Counted from the stretch's first letter, positions 25,452-34,612 are shown. The stretch is DNA of 64,000 bases from Melghirimyces algeriensis (GCF_900182565.1 NZ_FXTI01000005.1:186001-250000), one strand, 5' to 3'. Numbers and translations are program-made. The notes: generated by a model not told the origin, from the letters alone.

Positions 25452-26759
25452 TCAAGATTTCAATGCAGGTGATTTTTGTGGAACCTTTTTCTTCTTCCGT
25501 TCATAATCTCCACGGCGATCCTCCCGATCGAGCACCTTGGGCTCCAGATTGATCCGTTCATCCGCCATCAGAGAAGCAATTCCGATATTTTCGCCTTTTG
25601 CCTCCTGGCAGAATTCACAGTGATCTGAGTCATGCTCCGTATAATGTTGCGGTTCCGGATAGGAGGTAACCACCCCTTCAAAGTTTCTGAGAATCGTTTT
25701 TTGGGAACTTTGGGAGACCACATAATTGGGTGCCACTGGAATTTTACCGCCCCCACCCGGTGCATCCACCACAAAGGTGGGAACCGCATAGCCGGAGGTA
25801 TGCCCACGCAGATACTCCATAATCTCCAATCCCTTGGATATGGGCGCCCGGAAGTGTCCAATGCCTTCCGACAAATCACATTGATAAATATAATAGGGAC
25901 GAACCCGCGTCATTACCAGTTCATGATTCAATTTTTTCATAACATGGGGACAATCGTTGATTCCAGCCAAAATCACAGCCTGATTTCCAAGCGGAACCCC
26001 CGCATCAGCCAACATTTCACAGGACCGACGGGCTTCCGGGGTCAATTCCTTTGGATGGTTAAAGTGCGTATTTAACCAGATGGGATGGTATTTTTTCAGG
26101 ATACGGCACAAATTCTCTGTAATCCGTTGCGGAAAGACAACCGGAGCCCGTGTTCCAATGCGGATAATCTCCACATGGGGAATTTCCCGCAAATTTTTCA
26201 AGATATATTCCAAAATTCGGTCATTGACCAAAAGACCATCTCCGCCGGAAAGGAGAACATCACGAACTTGCGGATTTTCCCGAATATATTCAATACATGC
26301 ATCCATTTGCTTTTTGGGCACACCCATTCCGATCTGACCGGAAAAACGGCGCCGAGTGCAATAACGGCAATACATGGAACACTGGTTGGTGATCAGGAAC
26401 AAAACACGATCCGGATAACGATGGGTTAATCCCGGAACCGGGGAATCCGTATCCTCCAGAAGCGGGTCCTCCATATCGTACCTTGTCTGTTCCAGCTCTG
26501 TGGATATGGGAACCGACTGCATCCGGATTGGACATTTGGGATCTTCGGTATCCATTTGCAAGGCATAATACGGAGTGATATTCAAAGGAATCGTCTGATG
26601 GGAGATTCCTACCCCTCCCACTTCTTCTTCCTTGAGATTGATCACTTTCTTTAAGTCATCCAGTTTACGAATGGTATGGGTTAACTGCCACAGCCAGTCA
26701 TTCCATTGCTCCTCGGTTACGTCTTTCCACAGTTCCACTTCGCGCCAATCTCGCGCCAT
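25452..26759 (-). CDS. kamA: Lysine 2,3-aminomutase
   Basis: KamA, a radical-SAM and PLP enzyme, moves the alpha amino group of L-lysine to carbon 3 to give beta-lysine, the first step of the pathway. 435 residues. The 4Fe-4S motif is CSMYCRYC (C127, C131, C134). The substrate/SAM pocket shows LSGGDGLLVND, and the PLP-binding Lys is in DAPGGGGKIPVAPNY. A C-terminal zinc-binding tail has CEFC. ATG at 26759 has AAGGATGG upstream. kdd precedes it by 37 bases. Bacillus subtilis KamA is a related enzyme but lacks these companions. Confidence 0.95.
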   Translation of the reverse strand: MARDWREVELWKDVTEEQWNDWLWQLTHTIRKLDDLKKVINLKEEEVGGVGISHQTIPLNITPYYALQMDTEDPKCPIRMQSVPISTELEQTRYDMEDPLLEDTDSPVPGLTHRYPDRVLFLITNQCSMYCRYCTRRRFSGQIGMGVPKKQMDACIEYIRENPQVRDVLLSGGDGLLVNDRILEYILKNLREIPHVEIIRIGTRAPVVFPQRITENLCRILKKYHPIWLNTHFNHPKELTPEARRSCEMLADAGVPLGNQAVILAGINDCPHVMKKLNHELVMTRVRPYYIYQCDLSEGIGHFRAPISKGLEIMEYLRGHTSGYAVPTFVVDAPGGGGKIPVAPNYVVSQSSQKTILRNFEGVVTSYPEPQHYTEHDSDHCEFCQEAKGENIGIASLMADERINLEPKVLDREDRRGDYERKKKKVPQKSPALKS

Positions 26760-26796
26760 ACGATCCCATCCTTTTTCTTAGATTGAAAGGCCGCAA

Positions 26797-27849
26797 TCAG
26801 CCGGTGGCCATCCTGTACCTGGACTCAAAAACCGCTCGCAACCCGGACGACTCCCGAAGGGTATTCAAAGCCAGATCGGCATGACCCGGAGCATATCCAT
26901 TTCCAATCATCATGTGAACGTCTTTGCCAACCCCCTCCGCTCCCAATGCAGCAGCGGTAAACTGAACAGCCGTACTGAAGAAATAAACCGTACCGCCGTC
27001 ACGGGTTGCCAGAATGGCAGATAATTCGGTATCCCGAACATTGACGCAGTTGATGGTCAGATCCGCCATCTCCCCGTCTGTCGCTTCTGTCACAGCCTCC
27101 AGCACCGCCACCGGATTCCGTGCATCCACCTGAATCACTTGATCCGCCAGTCCCAGTTCATGAATCTCATCACAGGCTTTTTCCCTTGATTCCAGCGCAA
27201 GTACCTGTCCATCCATTCCGGCTTGCTTTCGGGCATGATACAAAGAAAGAAGACCCGATTTTCCACCAGCCCCCAACACCGCCACCCTCTGACCCGGCTG
27301 GGTCAATCGGGCCACCTGGGCCGGAGCCCCGCAAACATCCAACACAGCGAGCGTTATCTGTTCCGGCAAATCATCCGGGAGAACAGCATAAGGAGCACTG
27401 GCAAACAGGATCGCCCTCCCCTGAACCTCCACCTGTCCCGTCTCCATATCAACGGAGTGGATACAGGCCAGAGAAAGCGGGGTCAAGGACAGGGAAACCA
27501 ATGTGGCAATTCGGGTTCCCGTCTGGAGGTTGCCAGCTGGGAAGAGAGAACCCACTTCCGACACCCGTCCGATCAACATGCCTCCGGAGCCGGTCACCGG
27601 ATTGTGCATCTTCCCACGTTCCTGGACAATTGCAAAAATCTGTTCTTTTACCCTTTCCACATCCCCTTGTGCACCCTCTTTGATCTGATGAAAAGAAGCG
27701 GAATCAATATTGAGACAATCCACTTCAATCAACAGTTCATTGTCATGGCAGACCGGTTCCGGATTTAGCTTCCAGGCCGGTTGAGGCAGGAGCCCCTGGG
27801 GCTCTTTGACCCGATGCAACCCCAACCAATGCCCATTCTTCTGCTTCAA
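26797..27849 (-). CDS. kdd: L-erythro-3,5-diaminohexanoate dehydrogenase
   Basis: Kdd oxidises 3,5-diaminohexanoate to 5-amino-3-oxohexanoate with NAD, feeding Kce. About 350 residues. Family blocks are seen: GLHRVKEPQGLLPQPAWKL, SFHQIKEGAQGDVERV, NPVTGSGGMLIGRV, and the Rossmann region VAVLGAGGKSGLLSLYHAR. The strong site GGAGGTG falls inside the longest frame, so the start is the TTG at 27849 (eight bases) or GTG at 27852 (five bases). First gene of the kam operon, reading from a sigma-54 promoter 33 bases upstream. Confidence 0.92.
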   Translation of the reverse strand: MKQKNGHWLGLHRVKEPQGLLPQPAWKLNPEPVCHDNELLIEVDCLNIDSASFHQIKEGAQGDVERVKEQIFAIVQERGKMHNPVTGSGGMLIGRVSEVGSLFPAGNLQTGTRIATLVSLSLTPLSLACIHSVDMETGQVEVQGRAILFASAPYAVLPDDLPEQITLAVLDVCGAPAQVARLTQPGQRVAVLGAGGKSGLLSLYHARKQAGMDGQVLALESREKACDEIHELGLADQVIQVDARNPVAVLEAVTEATDGEMADLTINCVNVRDTELSAILATRDGGTVYFFSTAVQFTAAALGAEGVGKDVHMMIGNGYAPGHADLALNTLRESSGLRAVFESRYRMATG

Positions 27850-27881
27850 CACGTTCACCTCCTTCATTCACTCCATATTTA

Positions 27882-27898
27882 ATGCAAGAAATATACCA
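27882..27898 (-). promoter_or_regulatory. Sigma-54 (-24/-12) promoter of the kdd-kam operon
   Basis: TGGTATATTTCTTGCAT on the minus strand has the GG and GC pairs exactly ten bases apart and agrees with TGGCAC-N5-TTGCW at the critical bases. It lies just upstream of kdd and beside a sigma-54 activator gene. SigL promoters of this type control other amino-acid catabolic operons in Bacillus (established). Confidence 0.8.
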
Positions 27899-27943
27899 AC
27901 TACCAAATTGTGTGAGTAGCGGAAGATTTCAGCCATCAACATG

Positions 27944-27966
27944 AAAAAACTGCCGAAAATCCGGCA
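27944..27966 (-). terminator. Terminator of the sigma-54 activator gene
   Basis: TGCCG and CGGCA pair around a 6-base loop, followed by six T on the minus strand. It stands between the activator stop and the kdd promoter, so the operon is not read through from the activator. Confidence 0.75.
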
Positions 27967-27969
27967 CTT

Positions 27970-29385
27970 TCACGATTTTTTCTCCAATCCCAATTTTTGC
28001 AATTTATACTGTAAGGTCTGCCTGGGAATCCCCAGAAGAATTGCTGCCTGACGAATGTTCCCCTCTGTGCTTTCCATCGCTTCTCGAATATAATGCTCTT
28101 CCACTCGTGCCAACAAACGGGGTAACGGTTCATTGTCCTCCGTAGAAACGGACTTCAATGGAGGCACTTTCTTTTTTCGTCCGATCTCCATATATTGTGG
28201 AAGATGATCCAAGCCAATCCGATCTCCCTCTACATGATTCATCGCTCCCTCAATCGCATGCTCCAGCTCTCTGACATTTCCTGGCCAGTGATAGGTTTGA
28301 AAAAGACTGCGAACTTCCTCTGTCAATCCAGTTACCAGCGTTTCAAAGCGATAATTCAGCTTGCGGATAAAATGACGGGTTAACAGGGGAATATCCTCTC
28401 TGCGCTCCCGAAGTGGAGGAAGTTCCAAACGAACCACATGAATGCGATAATAAAGATCTTTCCGCAAGCGCCCCTCCCGAACACTCACCTCCGGGTCCTC
28501 ATTTGTGGCAGCTAAAATACGCACATCTACCGGTCGCATTCGGACATCCCCCACTCGGCGCACGGACTGATCTTCCAACACCCGCAACAGCTTGGCCTGC
28601 AAATCAACAGGCATCGCATGGATTTCATCCAAAAAGAGGGTTCCCCCTTCCGCCAATTCAAACAATCCAGGTCGGTCCTCCGCTCCGGTAAAAGCCCCCC
28701 GTGCAGTCCCAAACAAAATCCCTTCCAAAAGGGAGGAGGGGATCGCCGCACAATTTTGCGCAATAAACGGTCGGTTACACCGCGGAGAAGCGGTATGGAT
28801 CGATTGGACGATCAATTCTTTACCCGTTCCGGTTTCTCCCACCACCAACACCGGGGATCGCGTCGTGGCCGCACGCTTTGCCCGTTCCATCTCGCGTTTC
28901 ATATTGGGGCTTTCGGTAATAATCTGCTCAAACCGATACAAGGTTTGCTCTTGGGGCAAGGTATCCTTTTTTGTTCCTCTCACCCGTTGTTCCAGATCAA
29001 TCACTTTATCGGACAATTCCTGAATTCTTGTAATATCTTTTGACACCTCCATCGCCCCTACCCACTCCCCATCTACACCGAGCGGCATTGTGGAGTTAAC
29101 GGTGACAATCCGCTGCCCATGTCGGTTGGTGTAACTCTGTTGCTGGTGATCGATGGGCTTTCCCGTACGAAGCACCTTTAACAGCGTGCTCGTCTTGGGA
29201 GTCAAGGAAGGAAATACTTCCAGGAGATGCTTTCCCACTACCTCTTCTTCTTTCATTCCATCCAACTGAGCAGCAAACCGATTGTAAAAAACCGTTTTTC
29301 CAGTCGCATCCACCACATGAATCCCTTCATGAATCTTCTGCAACACTTCAACCAGCATCCGTTTCGTCATGGCGATGGTTTTCAA
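27970..29385 (-). CDS. Sigma-54-dependent activator (PAS-AAA+-Fis), RocR type
   Basis: 471 residues. Domains in order: PAS (about 10-120), AAA+ ATPase (about 160-385) with Walker A GETGTGKEL, the sigma-54 contact loop GAFTGA and Walker B LFLDEIHAMP, and a Fis-type helix-turn-helix at the end (EGNIRQAAILLGIPRQTLQYKLQKLG). Such activators bind upstream and melt -24/-12 promoters after sensing a ligand through PAS. The promoter 70-90 bases downstream of its stop, in front of kdd, is the obvious target (inference), perhaps sensing lysine or a product. Start TTG at 29385 has AGGAGGGGG six bases upstream. Confidence 0.92.
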   Translation of the reverse strand: MKTIAMTKRMLVEVLQKIHEGIHVVDATGKTVFYNRFAAQLDGMKEEEVVGKHLLEVFPSLTPKTSTLLKVLRTGKPIDHQQQSYTNRHGQRIVTVNSTMPLGVDGEWVGAMEVSKDITRIQELSDKVIDLEQRVRGTKKDTLPQEQTLYRFEQIITESPNMKREMERAKRAATTRSPVLVVGETGTGKELIVQSIHTASPRCNRPFIAQNCAAIPSSLLEGILFGTARGAFTGAEDRPGLFELAEGGTLFLDEIHAMPVDLQAKLLRVLEDQSVRRVGDVRMRPVDVRILAATNEDPEVSVREGRLRKDLYYRIHVVRLELPPLRERREDIPLLTRHFIRKLNYRFETLVTGLTEEVRSLFQTYHWPGNVRELEHAIEGAMNHVEGDRIGLDHLPQYMEIGRKKKVPPLKSVSTEDNEPLPRLLARVEEHYIREAMESTEGNIRQAAILLGIPRQTLQYKLQKLGLEKKS

Positions 29386-29512
29386 TCTGTTCCCCCTCCT
29401 GTACAGATTGCCAAAAAATTGTCACATTATGTGCTGAAAATTCGTCACTTTGATTATATATTGAATTTTCCCTTCGGTCGAATCAAGGATCGTTTCCAAC
29501 AAAAAACATCCT

Positions 29513-29542
29513 AAAAAAAATCGACCTCCTTTCGAAGGTCGC
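29513..29542 (-). terminator. Terminator of the carboxypeptidase gene
   Basis: CGACCT and AGGTCG pair around a 7-8 base loop, with eight T following on the minus strand. It starts 22 bases past the stop codon. Confidence 0.8.
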
Positions 29543-29564
29543 GCTCCTTTTTCGCTTCAATCAG

Positions 29565-30848
29565 TTATTTACTTTTGCAGTAGGAATCCTCCTTTCCAAT
29601 GGTACGGTAAGGACAATCCGCCTGTTCGGTGAGGTACAACACCGCCTCTCGATTTCGTTTCGTCTCCCGGTCAATCCGTTCATCCGGCGGATAAAAACCG
29701 GGAAAATAGGATGTGGGATACATCTCAAAGGTGTAGGCAAAAATGCCATGCTCCCCATAAGCCCAATCTGTCATATCCCCATCCGTGATATACAGATCAC
29801 TGGACTGCATCGGTTGGTAATGATTCGTTTTGGCCATCGCCTTGCCCATGGTTTCAAATACCTTCTGGTCATCGGAAGACATATCTTGGGGGGTATCTTC
29901 ATAGGTATACCCATAGGGCCATAAAATCAGCTCACCGTACGTGTGGAAGGTAACGGCGGTTTTAATCTGCTGTTCCCCATTTACCACACGACTGTCGATA
30001 AACGACTTCAAGCTGGCTGTCTCCGGAGCGGAAAAGGGAGACGTCCCTCTGTAGGTTTCACTGGATGGATTTCCACTGGACCCTCCACAGCACCCCCATT
30101 TGTATCCAAAGTTCCGATTGAGATCCGTTCCGACGGAAAACGATCCCTGATTGGTTTGTCTGTTTTTTCTCCAATATCGGTACCTTCCATCTTCAATATC
30201 ATACTCACTTCCATCGGGATTTAATGTAAACACCACATAGATTTCCCGATTATTGACGGACTTGGTCACTCGATCGTCCGACCCATAGGAATCGGTAAAC
30301 ATCTTTAATGTATAGAGAGCCATTTCCACGGTCAGATGCTCTCTGGCATGGTGTTGGGCAACAAATAACACTTCCGGTTCATTCTCATCCTCCTCCACAT
30401 GATCACTGATCTTTGCCGCCCACAATTCCCTTCCTTCATAGGAATTCCCTATACTGAACAGTTTGACAATATCCGGATGATCGGAAGCCGCTTTTTTGAT
30501 CTCGCTCACCATTTCTTGATAATTGTGATATTTTGAATCAGACGGTGGAAAATCCATCGGCTGCAAAATTTTCTTTGGATAAAATCCCAACTTTCTAATT
30601 TTTTTCACTTCAGAAGGACCTGCTCGAACCAACACATATCCTTCTCCTACTTCTTCAATCGCCAAGCCCTCTCTAGCCAATTTGGTTCGTTCCTCACGCG
30701 TATCCACTTTTTCTACACGATAGAGATCCCGTTGAATTTCCTTGCCATCTGCTAACTTCGCTTTGGTTTGTGAGAACACCTCAAACGATAACATCGAAGT
30801 CGTTAAAACAATAATCATCGCCACTGTTAACCATTTCAACCACTTCAA
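29565..30848 (-). CDS. cpt: Secreted M14 zinc carboxypeptidase, carboxypeptidase T type
   Basis: A 427-residue exported protease that removes C-terminal residues from peptides. Residues 1-28 form a signal peptide (Lys/Trp start, hydrophobic core, SFEVFSQ-type end). About 29-108 is the propeptide. The mature enzyme begins near DFPPSDSKYHNYQEM. Zinc ligands lie in HHAREH (His, Glu) and a later His in VTFHTYGELI; catalytic Glu is in YTFEMYPTSY. The mature part matches carboxypeptidase T of Thermoactinomyces vulgaris very closely. TTG at 30848 has AAGGAGGA upstream. It likely supplies amino acids, such as lysine, from extracellular protein (inference). Confidence 0.94.
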   Translation of the reverse strand: MKWLKWLTVAMIIVLTTSMLSFEVFSQTKAKLADGKEIQRDLYRVEKVDTREERTKLAREGLAIEEVGEGYVLVRAGPSEVKKIRKLGFYPKKILQPMDFPPSDSKYHNYQEMVSEIKKAASDHPDIVKLFSIGNSYEGRELWAAKISDHVEEDENEPEVLFVAQHHAREHLTVEMALYTLKMFTDSYGSDDRVTKSVNNREIYVVFTLNPDGSEYDIEDGRYRYWRKNRQTNQGSFSVGTDLNRNFGYKWGCCGGSSGNPSSETYRGTSPFSAPETASLKSFIDSRVVNGEQQIKTAVTFHTYGELILWPYGYTYEDTPQDMSSDDQKVFETMGKAMAKTNHYQPMQSSDLYITDGDMTDWAYGEHGIFAYTFEMYPTSYFPGFYPPDERIDRETKRNREAVLYLTEQADCPYRTIGKEDSYCKSK

Positions 30849-30908
30849 GATTCATTCCTCCTTTTTTGAATTCGCTTGACCCATTTTTGATTCCAACTCT
30901 TTAACTCG

Positions 30909-30938
30909 ATCATATGATTCACAAACAGAATTTGGCAA
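30909..30938 (-). promoter_or_regulatory. SigA-like promoter of the carboxypeptidase gene
   Basis: TTGCCA (30933-30938), 18 bases, TATGAT (30909-30914) on the minus strand. The remainder of 30939-31211 has no gene; it contains small GC-rich inverted repeats at about 30955-31010, such as CCCC/GGGG around TTC, of unknown role. Confidence 0.5.
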
Positions 30939-31211
30939 CCCATTTGGTTGAAGGAATCCCCCTATCAAAGGGAATTCCCCCGGCCCCTTCGGGGATTATC
31001 CGGTATCACATAAATCCTTTAACAAAGGTTTATTCAATGGTCATGGTCTCTTTACAATGGTGATTTATCATGAACCTGAAAAAGTCACCTAATGGACAAA
31101 AATGGGCTTGAATGAAACGCTTTCAAGGTGTTATTCTTCTGTAACTGTGAGGTTGGTCTTCATCCATCCGTTGTTACGGTGTTGAGATAAAACATAAAAG
31201 GTGGGAATGAG

Positions 31212-31304
31212 ATGTCTAGTCACAATCAAGTAATCACATTAATTTACTCCTTTGCCGTTGCTGGTGCATTCATGGGTGCCGGGCTTTTGTTCATGGGACA
31301 GTAA
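31212..31304 (+). CDS. 30-residue membrane peptide
   Basis: A very short gene missed by size cut-offs. The product has a polar start, MSSHNQV, and a single hydrophobic, glycine-rich helix from about residue 8 (ITLIYSFAVAGAFMGAGLLF). AAGGTGGG lies six bases before the ATG and a strong terminator follows the stop codon at once, so it looks like a real transcription unit. Small one-helix proteins are common in sporulating Bacillota, where some act as membrane regulators, but this one matches no family that I know. Confidence 0.55.
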   Translation: MSSHNQVITLIYSFAVAGAFMGAGLLFMGQ

Positions 31305-31305
31305 C

Positions 31306-31343
31306 AAAAAAGGCCGTCCTTCCATCGAAGGACGGCCTTTTTT
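31306..31343. terminator. Bidirectional terminator
   Basis: GGCCGTCCTTC and GAAGGACGGCC pair around CATC, flanked by A-runs and T-runs. It serves the 30-residue gene and, in the other direction, xapX. Confidence 0.9.
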
Positions 31344-31347
31344 GAGC

Positions 31348-31503
31348 TTACAAGATCCATTCAAACAGCTTATACCCCAGATAAATTCCGATAATCCCCA
31401 ATACTCCGGGCAAGGCATTGGGTGCGGGAATGGGCAGCCGTAACCAAGCAAAAAGGAATCCCACAATCAATCCTGTCAAAACGGAAAGGACGTAGATGTT
31501 CAT
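31348..31503 (-). CDS. XapX-domain (DUF1427) small membrane protein
   Basis: 51 residues with two hydrophobic helices (YVLSVLTGLIVGFLFAWL and GVLGIIGIYLGYKLF) joined by the family signature RLPIPAPNALPG. XapX proteins have no proven function. ATG at 31503 has GGGGG nearby upstream. It is too short for usual gene calling. It lies 27 bases downstream of argS on the same strand, possibly co-transcribed. Confidence 0.8.
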   Translation of the reverse strand: MNIYVLSVLTGLIVGFLFAWLRLPIPAPNALPGVLGIIGIYLGYKLFEWIL

Positions 31504-31530
31504 CCACCCATCCCCCTTTGAGCGACGTCT

Positions 31531-33201
31531 TTACATCTTGACCGGGGCGGAAACACCGATCATTCCCAAACCATTTTTTAATACCTGGGCCACTCCCACT
31601 AAGAGAGAAAGACGGGCACGGGTAAGATCCTCATCCTCCTGGATCACCCGATGGGCATTGTAATAGCTGTGAAAGAGAGTGGATAGATCAAACAGATAAC
31701 GAACCACTCGATGTGGAGACATTTGCCGGGCTGCAACACCCACCTCTTCTGGAAATTCCGCCAGCTTTTGCAACAGGTCAAATTCTCCCTCTTCCTGTAA
31801 GGCGGACAGATGGTTCTGATCCAGGCCCACAGAAAACCCTTTTTCACGGGCCTGACGAAATACACTGTTAATCCGTGCATAGGCATATTGGACATAAAAT
31901 ACAGGGTTTTCGTTGGACTGGGATACCGCCAAGTCCATATCAAAATCCAAGTGGCTATCCGGACTGCGGGAGGCAAAAATATAGCGCGTCGCATCTACAC
32001 CGACTTCTTCCATCAATTCCACAAGCGTAATCGCCTTGCCCGTTCGTTTGGACATTTTAACGAGCTCTCCACCTTGATATAGCTTCACCATCTGGGTAAT
32101 CAAAAAGGTCAATTTGTCCACATCATAACCCAAAGCCTTCATCGCCGCTTGAATACGTGGGACATACCCATGGTGATCCGCTCCTAAAATATCGACAATG
32201 TGGTCAAATCCCCGCTTATATTTGTTCCGGTGATAGGCAATATCCGGTGTAATGTAGGTATAGGACCCATCCCGTTTTACCAGTACCCGATCCTTATCAT
32301 CCCCAAATCGGGAGGATTTCAACCACAAGGCCCCATCTTCCTCATAGGTTTGACCCAACCGGGTCAACTCCTCTATACTCTCCTGAACTGCTTTGCGATC
32401 ATGAAGGGACTGCTCACTAAACCAACTGTCAAACTCCACCCGATAGGCTTTTAGGTCATTCTTGATCTTATCTAGGAGATGCTTTAAGCCATACTGCCGA
32501 ATGTGGGAATAACGCTCTTTGGCGTCCAGTTGAAGCAAGCGGTCTCCTTCCTCATCCGCCAATTGTTTCCCCAATTGAATGATATCCTGCCCCCGGTATC
32601 CGTCTTCCGGAAAGGGAGCTTCTAGACCGAGTGCCTCTTTGTAGCGAGCCTCCAGAGAAAGGGTCATGTTATGGATCTGATTCCCAGCATCATTGATATA
32701 ATATTCCCTCGTCACATCATATCCGGCCGCTTCTAGAACATTGCAAAGCACATCCCCAACGGCCGCTCCGCGGGCATGTCCCAAATGAAGACTACCGGTG
32801 GGGTTGGCACTTACAAACTCAACCAACACTCTTTTTCCTTTTCCCCTGTGAGACTGACCGTAGGTCTCCTTCGTCTGATCGATTTCAACCAACACTTCGG
32901 ACAGAAAAGACCGGTCAATAAAAAAGTTGATAAATCCAGGTCCAGCGACTTGAATCTCCTTGATAAACGCTTTTTCTTTGTTGATTTTTTCCTTAATCTC
33001 CTCCGCAATCTGGCGGGGATTTTTCTTTGCAATACTGGCCAGTTGCATGGCGATATTCGTTGCCAAGTCCCCATGCGCTTTTTCCCTGGGAACCTCCAGC
33101 TGAACTTCCGGAATATTTTCTTCAGAAGCCAATCCTGCCTCAATGACCGCTTTTTGAATCTCCAGTTTCAGATTGGTTTTCATTTGCTCCAGTGCATTCA
33201 T
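31531..33201 (-). CDS. argS: Arginyl-tRNA synthetase
   Basis: ArgS charges tRNA-Arg. 556 residues, the same as in Bacillus. The class I HIGH-type motif is NPTGSLHLGHARGAAVGD (about residue 130) and the KMSKS-type motif is MSKRTGKAI. The N-terminal Add1 domain and the C-terminal anticodon domain (ending LGMIGVSAPVKM) are complete. The start ATG at 33201 overlaps the ywiB stop (ATGA) and follows GGAGGTG; longer upstream frames are spurious. Its order after ywiB matches Bacillus. Confidence 0.96.
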   Translation of the reverse strand: MNALEQMKTNLKLEIQKAVIEAGLASEENIPEVQLEVPREKAHGDLATNIAMQLASIAKKNPRQIAEEIKEKINKEKAFIKEIQVAGPGFINFFIDRSFLSEVLVEIDQTKETYGQSHRGKGKRVLVEFVSANPTGSLHLGHARGAAVGDVLCNVLEAAGYDVTREYYINDAGNQIHNMTLSLEARYKEALGLEAPFPEDGYRGQDIIQLGKQLADEEGDRLLQLDAKERYSHIRQYGLKHLLDKIKNDLKAYRVEFDSWFSEQSLHDRKAVQESIEELTRLGQTYEEDGALWLKSSRFGDDKDRVLVKRDGSYTYITPDIAYHRNKYKRGFDHIVDILGADHHGYVPRIQAAMKALGYDVDKLTFLITQMVKLYQGGELVKMSKRTGKAITLVELMEEVGVDATRYIFASRSPDSHLDFDMDLAVSQSNENPVFYVQYAYARINSVFRQAREKGFSVGLDQNHLSALQEEGEFDLLQKLAEFPEEVGVAARQMSPHRVVRYLFDLSTLFHSYYNAHRVIQEDEDLTRARLSLLVGVAQVLKNGLGMIGVSAPVKM

Positions 33202-33629
33202 GTTGATGCAGCCACCTCCGTCCATTGAATGGTCAGTTGATATCGGCCCAACGCTTCGCCTTCCATAAACAGACGAAAGGAAAACTGTACCTGACCTCCT
33301 TCGTCCAAACGTTCTCTTTGGTATGAAAGGGTTTGGACATCCATTTCCGCTACCCCACCAGGAGTCTCGATCAAGCAGCTCGTCATTTTCCCCGGACAAT
33401 ACCGTTGCCGATAGGAAACCGCACCTTGCCGGATGACGGTTACCTCATCCTGGTCCGCCTTTACCGTTGTTTTCACTTCATCCTCCGTCCCTGGTTTTTC
33501 GGTATACTTCAGTATCCAACGGTTTTCCCTTGTCTGAAACCAGCCTTCCATCTGTTGTTCAATCGGCTCTTGACGTTCACCATCTTCAGAATCGATCAGG
33601 GAAACAATTGAAAGTCGAATCCGATCCAA
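33198..33629 (-). CDS. ywiB: YwiB-family (DUF1934) beta-barrel protein
   Basis: 143 residues of the YwiB/DUF1934 family, small lipocalin-like barrels with unknown function. Conserved parts seen are EGWFQTRENRWILKYTE and TTVKADQDEVTVIRQGAVSYRQRY. TTG at 33629 gives the family start and has AAAAGGAG upstream; the ATG at 33671 is less well supported. The stop overlaps the argS start codon, so the pair is translationally coupled. The same ywiB-argS order exists in Bacillus subtilis. Confidence 0.82.
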   Translation of the reverse strand: MDRIRLSIVSLIDSEDGERQEPIEQQMEGWFQTRENRWILKYTEKPGTEDEVKTTVKADQDEVTVIRQGAVSYRQRYCPGKMTSCLIETPGGVAEMDVQTLSYQRERLDEGGQVQFSFRLFMEGEALGRYQLTIQWTEVAAST

Positions 33630-33739
33630 AGAATTGGACACTCCTTTTCCAATTGGTTTGTATCTTATCATGTGACTCTGATCTTTTCCAACCGTTCAAT
33701 CTCCCTACTTGTGGGGAACATATTAAAACGGCAATCGTA

Positions 33740-34609
33740 TTACCGGGAGAATCCCAGCAACATCTCGCGAATTACTTTGGCCGCAACAACCGCGGTCTGT
33801 TCCGTTGGATCGTAAGCGGGAGCAACCTCCACAAGATCCGCCCCCACCACTTCGACCTCCGAACGGGCAATGGCATGGATGGCTTCCAGAAGTTCTCCGG
33901 AATGAATTCCTCCCGGTTCAGGTGTTCCTGTTCCGGGAGCAAAGGCAGGGTCCAATACATCAATATCCACCGTTACGTAAACCGGCCTTCCTTTCAGGCT
34001 GGGCAACACTTCCTTCAGCGGACGCAACACTTCATAAGGATAGAAATGAATATGTTCCCGTGCATACTCAAACTCTTCCTTGGTTCCGGATCGAATCCCA
34101 AACTGATAAACATTCTCCGGACCCAACAATTGAGCGATCTTTCGAAGTGGAGTGGCATGGGACAAAATCTCCCCTTCATAGTCCGTTCGAAGATCCGCAT
34201 GAGCATCCAGATGGATCACGGCCAACTGTTTGTAATGCTTGTGCACTTCCCGGACAATCGGCCAAGTGACCAGGTGCTCTCCTCCGATGCCCAGAGGCAT
34301 CTTCTTTTTTTGCAATACTTGATCGACAAATGCTCCAATCTCGTGAACACTCTTTTCCGGATTGCCAAACGGGAGAGGAATATCGCCGGCATCAAAATAG
34401 TTGAACTCAGAGAGGTCACGGGAAAGATAGGGGCTAAATTCCTCCAGAACCAGAGACGCTTCCCGCACCCGTTTGGGACCAAACCGGGAACCGGGACGGA
34501 AACTGACTGTCCAGTCCATAGGAATCCCATAGATCACCGTTTGCGCCTGTTCCAACTGTGGATTGGCACCGATAAACACATTCCCGGAGTATGCTTCATC
34601 AAACCGCAT
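33740..34609 (-). CDS. speB: Agmatinase
   Basis: SpeB cleaves agmatine to putrescine and urea. 289 residues. All manganese-binding motifs of the arginase fold are present: GIGGEHLVTW, HLDAHADLR, SHATPLR and the region VDIDVLDPAFAPGTGTPEPGG. ATG at 34609 follows AAGGGGG. It is four bases after the speE stop, so putrescine and spermidine synthesis are made from one message, as in Bacillus. Confidence 0.95.
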   Translation of the reverse strand: MRFDEAYSGNVFIGANPQLEQAQTVIYGIPMDWTVSFRPGSRFGPKRVREASLVLEEFSPYLSRDLSEFNYFDAGDIPLPFGNPEKSVHEIGAFVDQVLQKKKMPLGIGGEHLVTWPIVREVHKHYKQLAVIHLDAHADLRTDYEGEILSHATPLRKIAQLLGPENVYQFGIRSGTKEEFEYAREHIHFYPYEVLRPLKEVLPSLKGRPVYVTVDIDVLDPAFAPGTGTPEPGGIHSGELLEAIHAIARSEVEVVGADLVEVAPAYDPTEQTAVVAAKVIREMLLGFSR

Positions 34610-34612
34610 CCG

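Noticed and set aside
31113..31125. TGAAACGCTTTCA as a CcpA cre site
   Set aside because: The centre is one base shorter than the cre consensus, so the CG is out of register; kept only as a weak palindrome.
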